Assembly (NCBI GenBank): GCA_015063135.1
Contig: SUTA01000008.1
Location: forward strand, 1 to 64,000
DNA: 64,000 nt
Direction: 5' to 3'
From: Thermoplasmata archaeon
GTDB taxonomy: Archaea; Thermoplasmatota; Thermoplasmata; Methanomassiliicoccales; Methanomethylophilaceae
Part shown: positions 56,709 to 64,000 of the stretch, one piece after another
How positions within the stretch are numbered: the first letter of the stretch is position 1
How the letters are laid out: every line of letters starts with the position of its first letter
Translations under genes and position numbers: made by a program
The notes under the pieces: model-generated
The model's database searches: none
The model's input: the letters and a program-made list of their open reading frames with translations, nothing else
Told to the model about the DNA's origin: nothing

Positions 56709-57899
56709 TCACTTGTTCGCCACGATGCGGATGACGTCGCCGTCCTGCAGCTCGTAGTCCGCCCCGACCGTGCGCTTGGTCTTCGCGTTCACGGCGCGGA
56801 TGAACTTGTCGCCCAGGTCCGTGTGGACCCTGTACGCCAGGTCCCTGGCGGTGGAGCCGCGCGGGACCAGGAACGCATCGGGGAGCACCCTGCCGAAGTG
56901 GTCGGTGTACTTGTTCTCGTCCTCCACCGGGTAGACGGTGATGAGGTCCAGCATCTTGAACGCGGCGTCCTCGATGCACTTCTGCACACCGGTGCCGCCG
57001 AACTTGGCCATGTTGTCGGCCATGTACTGGAGAGCCTTCCTCTGGCCCTCGTTGAGGTTCACGCCCTCCTTGATCTTGAACATCGCATCGCCGGGGACGT
57101 AGTCCACCAGGCCCGCCGCCGCTGCCTTCTTCAGGGCCAGCTCGGTCTCGGCCATGGTGACGACGCACATCTCGTTGACGGACTGCACCCTCTCGATGTT
57201 CCCCTCGGGTGCGATGTCCGCCTTGTTCATGGCGGCGATCATCGGCTTGGCCTGCTTCCTGATCTCGGCGCAGAGCCTGAGCAGCAGGTCGTCGTCCTCC
57301 CACTTCAGGGGGTCCTCCGGGAACTCCACATGCTTAAGGGCCTCCTTGATCTGGTTCTCGGTCACGTTGAGCCCGGCCAGGCGCTCATGGAGGATGACCT
57401 CGGGCTTGCTGCCGTTCATCCTCGCCTGCCTGACGATCCTCCCGAAGCCGTTCTTGATGATCTCGCGCATCCAGCACTCGATCTCGGTCCTCAGGAACAG
57501 GATATCCTCCGCCGGGTCGTGGCTGCCGACGTCCCCGGGGACTCCCTCGATGTCGGTGGACCCGCTGACGTCGACCACGTTGATCAGCGCATCGGCCTGC
57601 CTCAGGTCATCCAGGAACTTGTTGCCCAGGCCCTTGCCCTGCCACGCGTCCGGGACCAGCCCGGCCACATCCAGGAGTTCTACCGGGACCATCCTGACGC
57701 CGTCTACGCACAGCGAGTTGTGCGGGGTGCACTTGACGCCCAGCTCCTTGCATGGGCAGGTCGTGCGCACATGGGCCACGCCCTTGTTGGGCTCGATGGT
57801 GGTGAACGGGTAGTTGGCTATCTCCACGGGCGCCATGGTGGCGGCGCCGAAGAACGTGGACTTCCCGACGTTCGGCTTGCCGACGATTCCTATCTGCAT
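56709..57899 (-). CDS. YchF/Obg-family GTPase
   Basis: 396 aa. G1 GKPNVGKST (near 7-15), the TTIEPNKG switch region, G3 DVAGLV (near 71-76), NKAD (near 223) for the guanine/adenine pocket, and a C-terminal TGS-like domain (RVHTDLGDKFIRA). Archaeal members are usually annotated as ribosome-associated GTPases. The start is ATG 57899. Ends in TGA just before polB. Confidence 0.92.
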   Translation of the reverse strand: MQIGIVGKPNVGKSTFFGAATMAPVEIANYPFTTIEPNKGVAHVRTTCPCKELGVKCTPHNSLCVDGVRMVPVELLDVAGLVPDAWQGKGLGNKFLDDLRQADALINVVDVSGSTDIEGVPGDVGSHDPAEDILFLRTEIECWMREIIKNGFGRIVRQARMNGSKPEVILHERLAGLNVTENQIKEALKHVEFPEDPLKWEDDDLLLRLCAEIRKQAKPMIAAMNKADIAPEGNIERVQSVNEMCVVTMAETELALKKAAAAGLVDYVPGDAMFKIKEGVNLNEGQRKALQYMADNMAKFGGTGVQKCIEDAAFKMLDLITVYPVEDENKYTDHFGRVLPDAFLVPRGSTARDLAYRVHTDLGDKFIRAVNAKTKRTVGADYELQDGDVIRIVANK

Positions 57900-57998
57900 G
57901 TGATCGGCGTCTGGATGCCCTCTATCTTTAACATATTGTCGGTCGCGGGCGCGAACCGCACACGTCCTTATTTCAACTCGGACCCCCTGACCCCGCTC

Positions 57999-58607
57999 AT
58001 GAAGGGCACATCGATCATCATCGACGAATCCAAATGCGACGGCTGCGGCCTCTGCGTAACCGCCTGCCACGAGGGGGCTCTTGCCCTCGTCGGGGGCAAG
58101 GCCAGGGTCGTCCGCGACGACCTGTGCGACGGCATGGGGGACTGCCTCCCCGCCTGCCCGCAGGGGGCCATATCATTCGCGGAGAAGCCGGCCAGCCGCC
58201 CGTCCGGGATCCCGATGATGCCCGCTGGCGGCTCCACAATGCCGCCGGCGCCTTCAGGCGTCCAGTGGCCCATCCAGCTGGCGCTCGTGCCCTCGACCGC
58301 CGGGTTCCTGAGGGGCAGGCTGGTCGTGGGGGCGGACTGCACCGCGTTCACGGCCGACGACTTCAAGAGGAGGTTCGTCCACGGCGATCCCCTGGTCATA
58401 GGCTGCCCCAAGCTCGATGACAGGGCCAGATTCGACAAGATCGCGGACATCCTGAGGGACAACGACATAACATCGGTGGACATCATCAGGATGGAGGTGC
58501 CCTGCTGCGGGGCTCTGGTGCGCCTGGTCCGGGCGGCCGTCCAGGCCTCCGGGAAGGACATCCCCGTCAACGAGATAACGGTCCGCAGAGACGGCTCGCT
58601 GCTCCGA
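57999..58607 (+). CDS. ferredoxin-domain iron-sulfur protein (ends at CGA)
   Basis: 202 aa. Two 4Fe-4S motifs at the N-terminus (CDGCGLCVTACHEG near 13-26 and CDGMGDCLPACPQG near 43-56) are followed by a domain with VGADCTAFT, IGCPKLDD and VPCCGALVRL, as in archaeal 4Fe-4S dicluster proteins near hybrid-cluster enzymes. It ends SLL then CGA (58605-58607). The literal frame runs about 285 codons further, antisense through the deoxyribosyltransferase gene and into the HD gene. Overlaps the convergent gene by 12 nt. Confidence 0.85.
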
Positions 58608-59048
58608 TCCGAAGAAATCCGACATTATCCGGGCCAGGGAATCCGCGTCCCCCGCTATCCTCCCGTCCAGGGCGCCCGTTATCATCATGTTGTCCATGGA
58701 GTGCTCCGCGGTGCGGACGTCGGTCTTGATACCGAAGCAGGGGATTCCCCTGGCATAGGCGTATCCGAGCTCCACGCAGGCGCCCTCGTCGGGCACGCGG
58801 CCGTCCATGTTCAGGACCAGCGCATCACAGGAATCGAGAAGTGCCAGATCAGAATCGAACACATACTTGGAGACCTTGTTGATGGTCTCGCGGTCCCCCT
58901 TCTCCACCCTGGGTATCTCCACCCCCGACTCCTGCGGAAGGAGGGCCTCGAACCCGTATCCAGAGAGCCTCTCCTTGAGCCTGCGGTTGTACTCCTGCTC
59001 GGCCTCGCAGAAGAGCGGGCCGGCGATGTAGAGCCTGATGGGAGCCAT
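58596..59048 (-). CDS. nucleoside 2-deoxyribosyltransferase family protein (ends at CGA)
   Basis: 150 aa when ended at CGA (58598-58596), the normal family size. RLYIAGPLFCEAEQEYNRRL (near 5-24) holds the N-terminal nucleotide-binding segment and LVLNMDGRVPDEGACVELGYAYARG (near 78-102) the catalytic Glu. It transfers deoxyribose between bases or hydrolyses nucleotides (DNPH1-like). The literal frame runs 114 codons further, antisense through the ferredoxin gene. Confidence 0.9.
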
Positions 59049-59123
59049 GGTAGGACATGGAAATCTGCATTAAGAAACCTACCAGAAGGAAACCCATATC
59101 CGTTACCTGTCCATGTCCTGAAC

Positions 59124-59770
59124 ATGGACGAGTCCGTATTCGCAGACGCCGAGCGCTACGCCGCCGAAATCTTCAAGGACGACAGCAGCGGCCACGACTT
59201 CTACCACACCGTCAGGGTGCACAACAACGCGGTGGCCATCTGCAGGGAGGAGGGCGGGGACATGGACACGGTGAGGTTGGCCACCCTGCTCCACGACGTG
59301 GACGACAGGAAGCTGTTCGGCGACAACGGCATGGCCAACGCCCGCTCGTTCATGGCGTCCCACGAGATATCCGGCGGGATGCAGGACTCCGTGTGCCATA
59401 TCATCTCCAGATCTCCTTCAAGGGGAAGGACACCGTGGCCCCGGACACCCTCGAGGGGAGGATAGTGCAGGATGCCGACAGGCTCGACGCCATAGGGGCC
59501 ATAGGCATAGCCAGGGCCTTCGCGTACGGCGGCAGCCGCGGAAGGGCCATGCACATACCCAGCGAGAAGGCCAAGGAGGACATGACCGAGGAGGAGTACT
59601 TCGCCAACCAGGGCACATCGGTCAACCACTTCCACGAGAAGCTCCTGAAGCTGAGGGACCTCATGAACACCCCGACCGCCAGGAGGATAGCCGACGCCCG
59701 CCACGAGTACATGGTCGGGTACCTGGAGGAGTTCATGGCCGAATGGGAAGGGGAGCGCCGAATCTGCTGA
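59124..59770 (+). pseudogene. HD-domain phosphohydrolase with a single-base frameshift
   Basis: YedJ/YpgQ-like HD protein. The first half (MDESVFADAERYAAEIF ... HDFYHTVRVHNNAV, LLHDVDD near 73) is in one frame up to about 59410. The second half (ISFKGKDTVAPDTLEG ... RLDAIGAIGIARAF) continues in another frame to a TGA at 59770. One extra C in the CC run of CATCTCCAGATC would restore SQISFKG and a protein of about 216 aa. It could be a sequencing error in a homopolymer, a recent mutation or, less likely, programmed frameshifting. Confidence 0.8.
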
Positions 59771-59784
59771 TTCCATCAAAAATA

Positions 59785-59799
59785 CTACGGATTCCGTAG
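59785..59799 (+). terminator. palindromic hairpin after the HD gene
   Basis: CTACGGA-T-TCCGTAG, 15 nt downstream of the HD gene stop, a perfect palindrome flanked by A-rich sequence. Likely terminator. Confidence 0.45.
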
Positions 59800-59809
59800 C
59801 AAAATAACG

Positions 59810-59855
59810 ATTATCGAACGATTCACGATAATTCCATGCGACTTTATTTTATATC
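59810..59855 (+). promoter_or_regulatory. inverted repeat and TATA box before aspartate dehydrogenase
   Basis: ATTATCG (59810-59816) and CGATAAT (59826-59832) form a perfect inverted repeat with a 9-base spacer. Eleven bases later TTTATTTTATATC (about 59843-59855) is a strong TATA region about 25 nt before ATG 59876. The repeat is placed like an activator site or operator. Confidence 0.5.
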
Positions 59856-59875
59856 ATAACCCAGTAACGGCGCCC

Positions 59876-60682
59876 ATGCGCATTACGATCGTGGGTTGCG
59901 GCTCCATCGGCCAGAAGCTGGCCGCCGCCGCTGATGAGATGGCCGAGGTCAAGAGGATCTACATAATGGACATCGTCAAGGAGAAAGCGGAGCAGGTTGC
60001 CTCCGGCCTGAAGAAGGCCATCGTCGTCGACGACGTCGAGGAGGAGCTCTACCACTGCGACCTCGTCATCGAGTCCGCGTCGCAGGACGCCGTGCGCACG
60101 ATCATGCCCAAGGTCGTCGCCAGGGGCGTCGACATCATGATCACCTCCGTAGGGGCCCTCGTAGACGACGAGTTCAGGAACGCCGTCTACCAGAAGGCCA
60201 AGGAGTGCGAGGCAAAGATCTACATCCCGTCCGGGGCCGCCTGCGGCACCGACGGCCTCAGGTCGTCCGCCGTGGGGAGGCTCGACGAGGTCGAGCTCAT
60301 CACCACCAAGGCCCCCGTCAGCCTGAAGGGCGCCCCGTTCCTCGACCTGGACCACCTGGACCTCGACTCCATCAAGGAGCCCACCGAGATCTTCAACGGC
60401 CCGGCCAGGGACGCCGTCAAGCTGTTCCCCAGGAACGTCAACATCGCGGCCACGGTGAGCCTGCTGGGCATAGGCTTCGACAAGACCAGGGTGAGGGTCA
60501 TCGTGGACCCCGCCACCCACACCAACTCCCACGAGCTCAGGCTCAAGGGCGAGTTCGGCGAGATGGTCTGCCACACCTACAACGTCCCGGACCCCGAGAC
60601 CCCCCAGACTTCCCATCTCGCGGCGATGTCCACCATCTCCGCCCTCAAGAGGATAGTCAGGAGCGAGTGGATCGGCATCTGA
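59876..60682 (+). CDS. nadX: L-aspartate dehydrogenase
   Basis: Oxidises aspartate to iminoaspartate, in archaea feeding NAD synthesis. 268 aa. N-terminal Rossmann motif ITIVGCGSIGQKLA (near 3-16), PSGAACGTDGL (near 118-128) and the catalytic His region DPATHTNSHEL (near 214-224). A NadA/NadC neighbour is not in the window. The leaderless-type promoter is described separately. Ends in TGA. Confidence 0.9.
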   Translation: MRITIVGCGSIGQKLAAAADEMAEVKRIYIMDIVKEKAEQVASGLKKAIVVDDVEEELYHCDLVIESASQDAVRTIMPKVVARGVDIMITSVGALVDDEFRNAVYQKAKECEAKIYIPSGAACGTDGLRSSAVGRLDEVELITTKAPVSLKGAPFLDLDHLDLDSIKEPTEIFNGPARDAVKLFPRNVNIAATVSLLGIGFDKTRVRVIVDPATHTNSHELRLKGEFGEMVCHTYNVPDPETPQTSHLAAMSTISALKRIVRSEWIGI

Positions 60683-60768
60683 CCGACCCCGTCCGCCTCG
60701 GCCTCGAAGGCCGTAGTGGCGCACCTTTTATATCGTGCGTGCCCATCCGCGCGTACAGGTGCTCCACC

Positions 60769-62202
60769 ATGGAACAGAGAATCATCGAGCAGATCGAGAA
60801 GGTCGTCGGCAAGGAGGGCTACTCCATCGAGCCCGCGGTGCTGTACACTTACGGCTTCGACGCCTCCATTTTCCACAACACTCCGGACATCGTGGTCCAG
60901 CCCAGGACCACCGAGCAGGTCTCGGAGATCATGAAGATCGCTCATGCCAACAGGATACCCGTCGTCCCCCGCGGATCGGGTACCGGCCTCTGCGGCTCCG
61001 CCGTCCCCATCAAGGGCGGCATCGTCATGGCCATGCAGAGGATGAACAAGGTCAAGAGGGTCAGCGTCGCGGACCTGTGGGTCGACGTCGAGGCGGGCTG
61101 CATCTACAACGACCTCAACGCGGAGCTCTCCAAGTACGGGTTCTTCTTCCCCCCGTCCCCGGGATCGGCCGAGGCATGCCAGATCGGCGGCATGGTCGCC
61201 ACCAACGCCTCCGGCATGCGCGCAGTCAAGTACGGCGCCACCAGGGACTTCGTCCTCGGGCTCACCTTCGTGAAGGCGGACGGAGAGATCGTCCGCTGCG
61301 GCACCAGGACCATCAAGGACGCCTCCGGCTACCAGCTGGCCAGGCTCATGTGCGGCTCCGAGGGGACGCTCGGCATCATCACCGAGGTCACCCTGAAGCT
61401 GACCACCAAGCCCAAGAAGTCCGCCTCCTGCCTCTGCTGCTTCAAGAACGTGGAGGATGCCGGGAAATGCATCTCCGCGATCATCGCCAGGCCCCTCATC
61501 CCCGCATCCTGCGAGCTGATGGACAGCGTGAGCATCAACGCGGTCAACAAGGCCAGGGGCAACCCCCTGCCGAACTGCGGCGCGCTGTGCATCGTCGAGG
61601 TGGACGGCGAGACCGACGAGGTCATCGACAGGGACCTGAAGATCGTGGAGGAGGTCGCCAACGAGATCGGCGCCACCGACGTCATCCCCACCAAGGACAA
61701 GAAGCTCATCGCCCAGTGGACCGATGCGAGGAAGTCCGTCATGACCTCCCTGTCCGCCCTGAAGCCCGGCTGCTCCTCAGTCTCCCTCGCGGACGACATG
61801 GGCGTGCCGGTGAGCCTGGTCCCCCAGGCGGTCAAGGCGTTCCAGGAGATCGCCGAGAAGCACAACGTCACCATCGCCACCTACGGGCACGCATCCGACG
61901 GGAACCTGCACACCAAGATGGTCATCGACCCGAAGAACAAGGACGAGTGGGACCGCGGAGTCGCCGCCGTCAACGAGATCTTCGACGTGTGCGTGAACCT
62001 CGGCGGGACCGTCACCGGCGAGCACGGGGTAGGAATCTCCAAGGCGCCCAACTTCGCCAAGGAGAGGGCCTCCGAGATGTCCACCATCAGGGCCATCAAG
62101 GCCGCCATGGACCCGGAGAACATCCTCAACCCCGGCAAGCTCGACCAGTGGGAGGGGTCGATCCTCAGGAACCTGAGGTACCCCTGCCCCGAGTACATGT
62201 GA
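60769..62202 (+). CDS. FAD-linked oxidase, GlcD/D-lactate dehydrogenase type
   Basis: 477 aa. FAD_binding_4 domain with VVPRGSGTGLCGSA (near 65-78), GGMVATNASGMRAVKYGATRDFVLGL (near 141-166) and a C-terminal FAD-oxidase domain with YGHASDGNLHTKM (near 369-381) and GEHGVG (near 420). The acceptor is commonly an HdrD/GlpC-like Fe-S protein, and one is encoded at 15604 beside larA. So D-lactate or another 2-hydroxyacid is a likely substrate (inference). I read its codons and found no in-frame CGA. Ends in TGA. Confidence 0.9.
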   Translation: MEQRIIEQIEKVVGKEGYSIEPAVLYTYGFDASIFHNTPDIVVQPRTTEQVSEIMKIAHANRIPVVPRGSGTGLCGSAVPIKGGIVMAMQRMNKVKRVSVADLWVDVEAGCIYNDLNAELSKYGFFFPPSPGSAEACQIGGMVATNASGMRAVKYGATRDFVLGLTFVKADGEIVRCGTRTIKDASGYQLARLMCGSEGTLGIITEVTLKLTTKPKKSASCLCCFKNVEDAGKCISAIIARPLIPASCELMDSVSINAVNKARGNPLPNCGALCIVEVDGETDEVIDRDLKIVEEVANEIGATDVIPTKDKKLIAQWTDARKSVMTSLSALKPGCSSVSLADDMGVPVSLVPQAVKAFQEIAEKHNVTIATYGHASDGNLHTKMVIDPKNKDEWDRGVAAVNEIFDVCVNLGGTVTGEHGVGISKAPNFAKERASEMSTIRAIKAAMDPENILNPGKLDQWEGSILRNLRYPCPEYM

Positions 62203-62206
62203 AACC

Positions 62207-62229
62207 ATCGGGGCCGGGAAGGCCCCGAT
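62207..62229 (+). terminator. terminator after the GlcD-type gene
   Basis: ATCGGGGCC-GGGAA-GGCCCCGAT is a perfect 9-bp stem followed by TCCCTTCTTTTT. Confidence 0.8.
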
Positions 62230-62256
62230 TCCCTTCTTTTTGGATCACGATAAGGG

Positions 62257-62274
62257 GCGGAGCCATCGCTCCGC
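62257..62274 (-). terminator. hairpin after the M50 protease gene
   Basis: GCGGAGC-CATC-GCTCCGC, a 7-bp stem on the minus-strand downstream side of the protease gene. Confidence 0.5.
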
Positions 62275-62313
62275 AGCATGATTCGTGAAGCGCGCGACCT
62301 GCAACCGTCGTAT

Positions 62314-62991
62314 TCAGGCCCAGTAGAGGGTGGGCATGAAGAACCTTACGTAGGCGAACTCCAGCGCCGCTATCGCGATGACCACGATGTACACCGGCAT
62401 GTTCCACCCGACGATCTTGGACCCGTCCAGCGGGGGGATCGGCAGCATGTTGAACAGGGCCAGGATGGAGTTGAGGCTCGCCAGCATGAAGAACGGGACC
62501 ACTGCCCATCCGTAGTTGGTGAGCAGGCACCCCACGATACCCACGACCGCCAGCACGATGTTCACAACCGGCCCGGCGAGGCTGATCTTGGCGTAGGTCG
62601 CCTTGTCGGTCTGGCCGGAGATCATGACCGCCCCGGGCATCGCGAAGAGGAACCCGATGACGGATGTCAGCAGGGTGATGAACAGTCCGATGGGATACAT
62701 GCGGTACTCGGAGGCCAGACCCGCCTTCTGGGCGGTGAACTTGTGCCCGAGCTCGTGCAGCAGGAAGCTGAAGATGACGAGACCGATGCACATCCCGAAC
62801 AGGCCGACCCACTTCCAGTCCTCTCCGAGGTAGTACGCGAAGTAGTCCAGGATGCTGCTGTTGCGGTACAGGATCGTGAATGCCAGCGCGAGGACGCCCA
62901 TGGAGATGAGGATGTCCCTGATCTCGATGCTGCTGAAGCTGATCTTTCCCTTCTCGGGGTTGATGCGGTACAGCCCGTCCTCGTCATACAT
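62314..62991 (-). CDS. M50-family site-2-type membrane metalloprotease
   Basis: 225 aa. About five helices. The zinc motif HELGH lies near residue 79-83 inside a helix, and the third ligand region NMLPIPPLDGSKI near 188-200 (LDG). It lacks PDZ domains, like many archaeal S2P homologues. Its role in intramembrane proteolysis is inferred from the family. Ends in TGA. Divergent from the PAPS-reductase-like gene. Confidence 0.9.
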   Translation of the reverse strand: MYDEDGLYRINPEKGKISFSSIEIRDILISMGVLALAFTILYRNSSILDYFAYYLGEDWKWVGLFGMCIGLVIFSFLLHELGHKFTAQKAGLASEYRMYPIGLFITLLTSVIGFLFAMPGAVMISGQTDKATYAKISLAGPVVNIVLAVVGIVGCLLTNYGWAVVPFFMLASLNSILALFNMLPIPPLDGSKIVGWNMPVYIVVIAIAALEFAYVRFFMPTLYWA

Positions 62992-63043
62992 ACGGGTGGG
63001 ATGGCACTCCTGTTAATAAAGGTAGAGCGCGCTCGGGTGCCCG

Positions 63044-64000
63044 ATGGTCGGCGAAAGGAGGAACTCAGCCCACGGCAAGGAGGCGTTCAGGTGGTGCGAT
63101 TCATGCGGCACGCTGCTCCTCGGCGGGAGCTGCTCCAAATGCGGCTCCGAGGGAAGGGAGTTCGAAGTCAACAGCCCCGGGGACATCAGGCCCTGCATGG
63201 GCGACTCCGTAGGAATAGTGAAGGGGCTCTTCGAGGAGGCCTTCGGCACATCGGCGCCGCTGGACGGCGCCATGATGTTCCTGAACAAGGTCCCGGGAGA
63301 GGACCGCACGGACGAGATCGTCGCCTACGGCGCCGTCCTGGGGATCCTGAGGTTCGACATGAGGCTGGACCGCCTGGTCCTCGAGATAAGGCAGCCCAGT
63401 GCGGACCTGTTCGCGCCCGTGGCCAGCAAGAACATCGTCACGTTCGCCGGCATGTCCGGCCACCTCAAGGGGAAGACCGTGCCCGGAGCCAACGTCACAG
63501 AGGTCGTCGGTGACTTCCGCGAGGGGGAGACCCTCATACTGAGAAAGGCGGCCAAGGTCGGCGCGGGCATCGCATTGGCGGACTCGTCCTCCCTCAGGGA
63601 GGCGGAGCGCGCGGTCAAGATAAGGGACCTGGACAACCCATCGGAGCCCAACATAGCCAGATGCTCGATCGACGGCTTCGTGGAGAGCAACCGCGCACAC
63701 ATAAAGTCGATAGCGAAGAAGGGCGTCAGGGAGATCAGGGCGTTCCTCGCCGAGAGGAACCCGAAGGGGCTCCCGGTCACCGTCTCGTTCTCAGGTGGAA
63801 AGGACTCCCTTGCCGCCTACGGCCTCGCATCGCAGGCGGCCGAGGGGCTGGAACTCATCAACATAGACACCGGCCTGGAGTTCCCGGAGACCCTGGAATA
63901 CGTCAGATCCTTCGCGGAGAAGAACAAGCTGAAGGTCCACACCGCCCGCGGCGGCAGCGGCTTCTGGGACAACGTGGATTCCTTCGGCCCCCCGGCCAAG
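63044..64000 (+). CDS. archaeal PUA/PAPS-reductase-like PP-loop protein, 5' part (runs off window)
   Basis: 319 codons lie in the window without a stop; the 3' end is outside. A N-terminal zinc ribbon (CDSCG...CSKCG, near 18-40) is followed by a central PUA-like region (AGMSGHLKGKTVPGANVTEV...DFREGE). The adenine-nucleotide-alpha-hydrolase domain carries the PP-loop VSFSGGKDSLAAYGL (near 247-261). Archaeal members are called phosphoadenosine phosphosulfate reductase-like but may act in tRNA thiolation or sulfur transfer. No in-frame CGA in the part seen. Confidence 0.88.
   Translation, partial: MVGERRNSAHGKEAFRWCDSCGTLLLGGSCSKCGSEGREFEVNSPGDIRPCMGDSVGIVKGLFEEAFGTSAPLDGAMMFLNKVPGEDRTDEIVAYGAVLGILRFDMRLDRLVLEIRQPSADLFAPVASKNIVTFAGMSGHLKGKTVPGANVTEVVGDFREGETLILRKAAKVGAGIALADSSSLREAERAVKIRDLDNPSEPNIARCSIDGFVESNRAHIKSIAKKGVREIRAFLAERNPKGLPVTVSFSGGKDSLAAYGLASQAAEGLELINIDTGLEFPETLEYVRSFAEKNKLKVHTARGGSGFWDNVDSFGPPAK

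Noticed and set aside
1-64000. Missing stops as sequencing or assembly errors
   Set aside because: Only one internal frameshift is seen in 64 kb, while about 20 defects fall exactly at gene ends and all are T-to-C at the first base of TGA. Random error or homopolymer error would not choose stop codons. Resequencing would still be worthwhile.
1-64000. Mobile elements, CRISPR arrays, prophage or integrases
   Set aside because: I saw no transposase, integrase or regularly spaced repeats; the window is chromosomal core with a few unknown genes.

Overview
This window is a dense stretch of a GC-rich archaeal chromosome, most likely from the Thermoplasmatota and plausibly a Methanomassiliicoccales-type methanogen relative. 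That placement is inference from gene content. It rests on a stand-alone 5S rRNA gene, isopentenyl phosphate kinase with type 2 IPP isomerase, archaeal GAPDH/PGK, RadB, stand-alone Bud32, archaeal ribosomal and translation genes, the DapL lysine route, and HdrD-like/LarA and GlcD-type genes beside a siroheme-type tetrapyrrole cluster. No methanogenesis marker (mcr, mtr, mtb) lies in the window. Many start codons sit about 25 nt after a TATA box, so leaderless mRNAs appear common. Others follow a GGAGG/GAGGTGA site.

The central observation is how genes end. Of 69 genes whose 3' end is inside the window, most end in TGA and a few in TAA or TAG. About 20 have no canonical stop where the protein family, the next promoter or the next gene says they must end. 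In every one of these the codon at that point is CGA. Five more (rdgB, the ferredoxin at 8751, the secreted protein at 18095, lysA, lysC) carry CGA directly or three codons before a canonical stop. Read literally, the sequence gives absurd fusions: KH protein with Pus10 and RpoF, two KefB antiporters joined end to end, and genes running hundreds of codons antisense into convergent neighbours. Read with CGA as a stop, lengths, promoters, Shine-Dalgarno sites and start/stop overlaps fall into place. I saw no in-frame CGA inside the gene bodies I read codon by codon. Two genes (pgk, the YczE-like protein) also appear to start at ACG. Either CGA has been taken over as a fourth stop codon, or C-to-U editing of mRNA restores UGA (and AUG). 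Coordinates below end such genes at CGA and say so.

Layout. 1-3010: 5S rRNA, then idi2/IPK/prenyl synthase isoprenoid operon, convergent with radB. 3.7-9.6 kb: membrane protein/AIM24 pair, bud32-rdgB, pgk-gap, a ferredoxin protein, tRNA-Val. 9.7-12.3 kb: a hairpin-rich intergenic region, a membrane protein, the L18e-L13-S9-RpoN operon and tRNA-Pro. 12.4-18 kb: TIM-barrel protein with hexulose-phosphate isomerase, small unknowns, folP-hdrD-larA. 18-23.8 kb: cell-surface and membrane proteins, a methyltransferase, a membrane-anchored purine nucleoside phosphorylase, tRNA-Glu, a flavoprotein and an acetyltransferase. 23.8-30.2 kb: a complete glutamyl-tRNA-to-precorrin-2 cluster. 30.6-36.2 kb: the eIF1A-Rio1-KH-Pus10-L21e-RpoF-DUF655-KsgA information-processing operon. 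36.3-43.7 kb: two KefB antiporters, a SAH/5'-deoxyadenosine-type deaminase and Cdc48. 43.8-49.7 kb: lysine operon (dapL-dapF-lysA-lysC-dapA) with an Lrp regulator. 49.8-64 kb: MscS, prepilin peptidase, radical SAM, ThiL, PolB, YchF, ferredoxin, deoxyribosyltransferase, a frameshifted HD protein, aspartate dehydrogenase, a GlcD-type oxidase, an M50 protease and a PAPS-reductase-like protein cut by the window edge.
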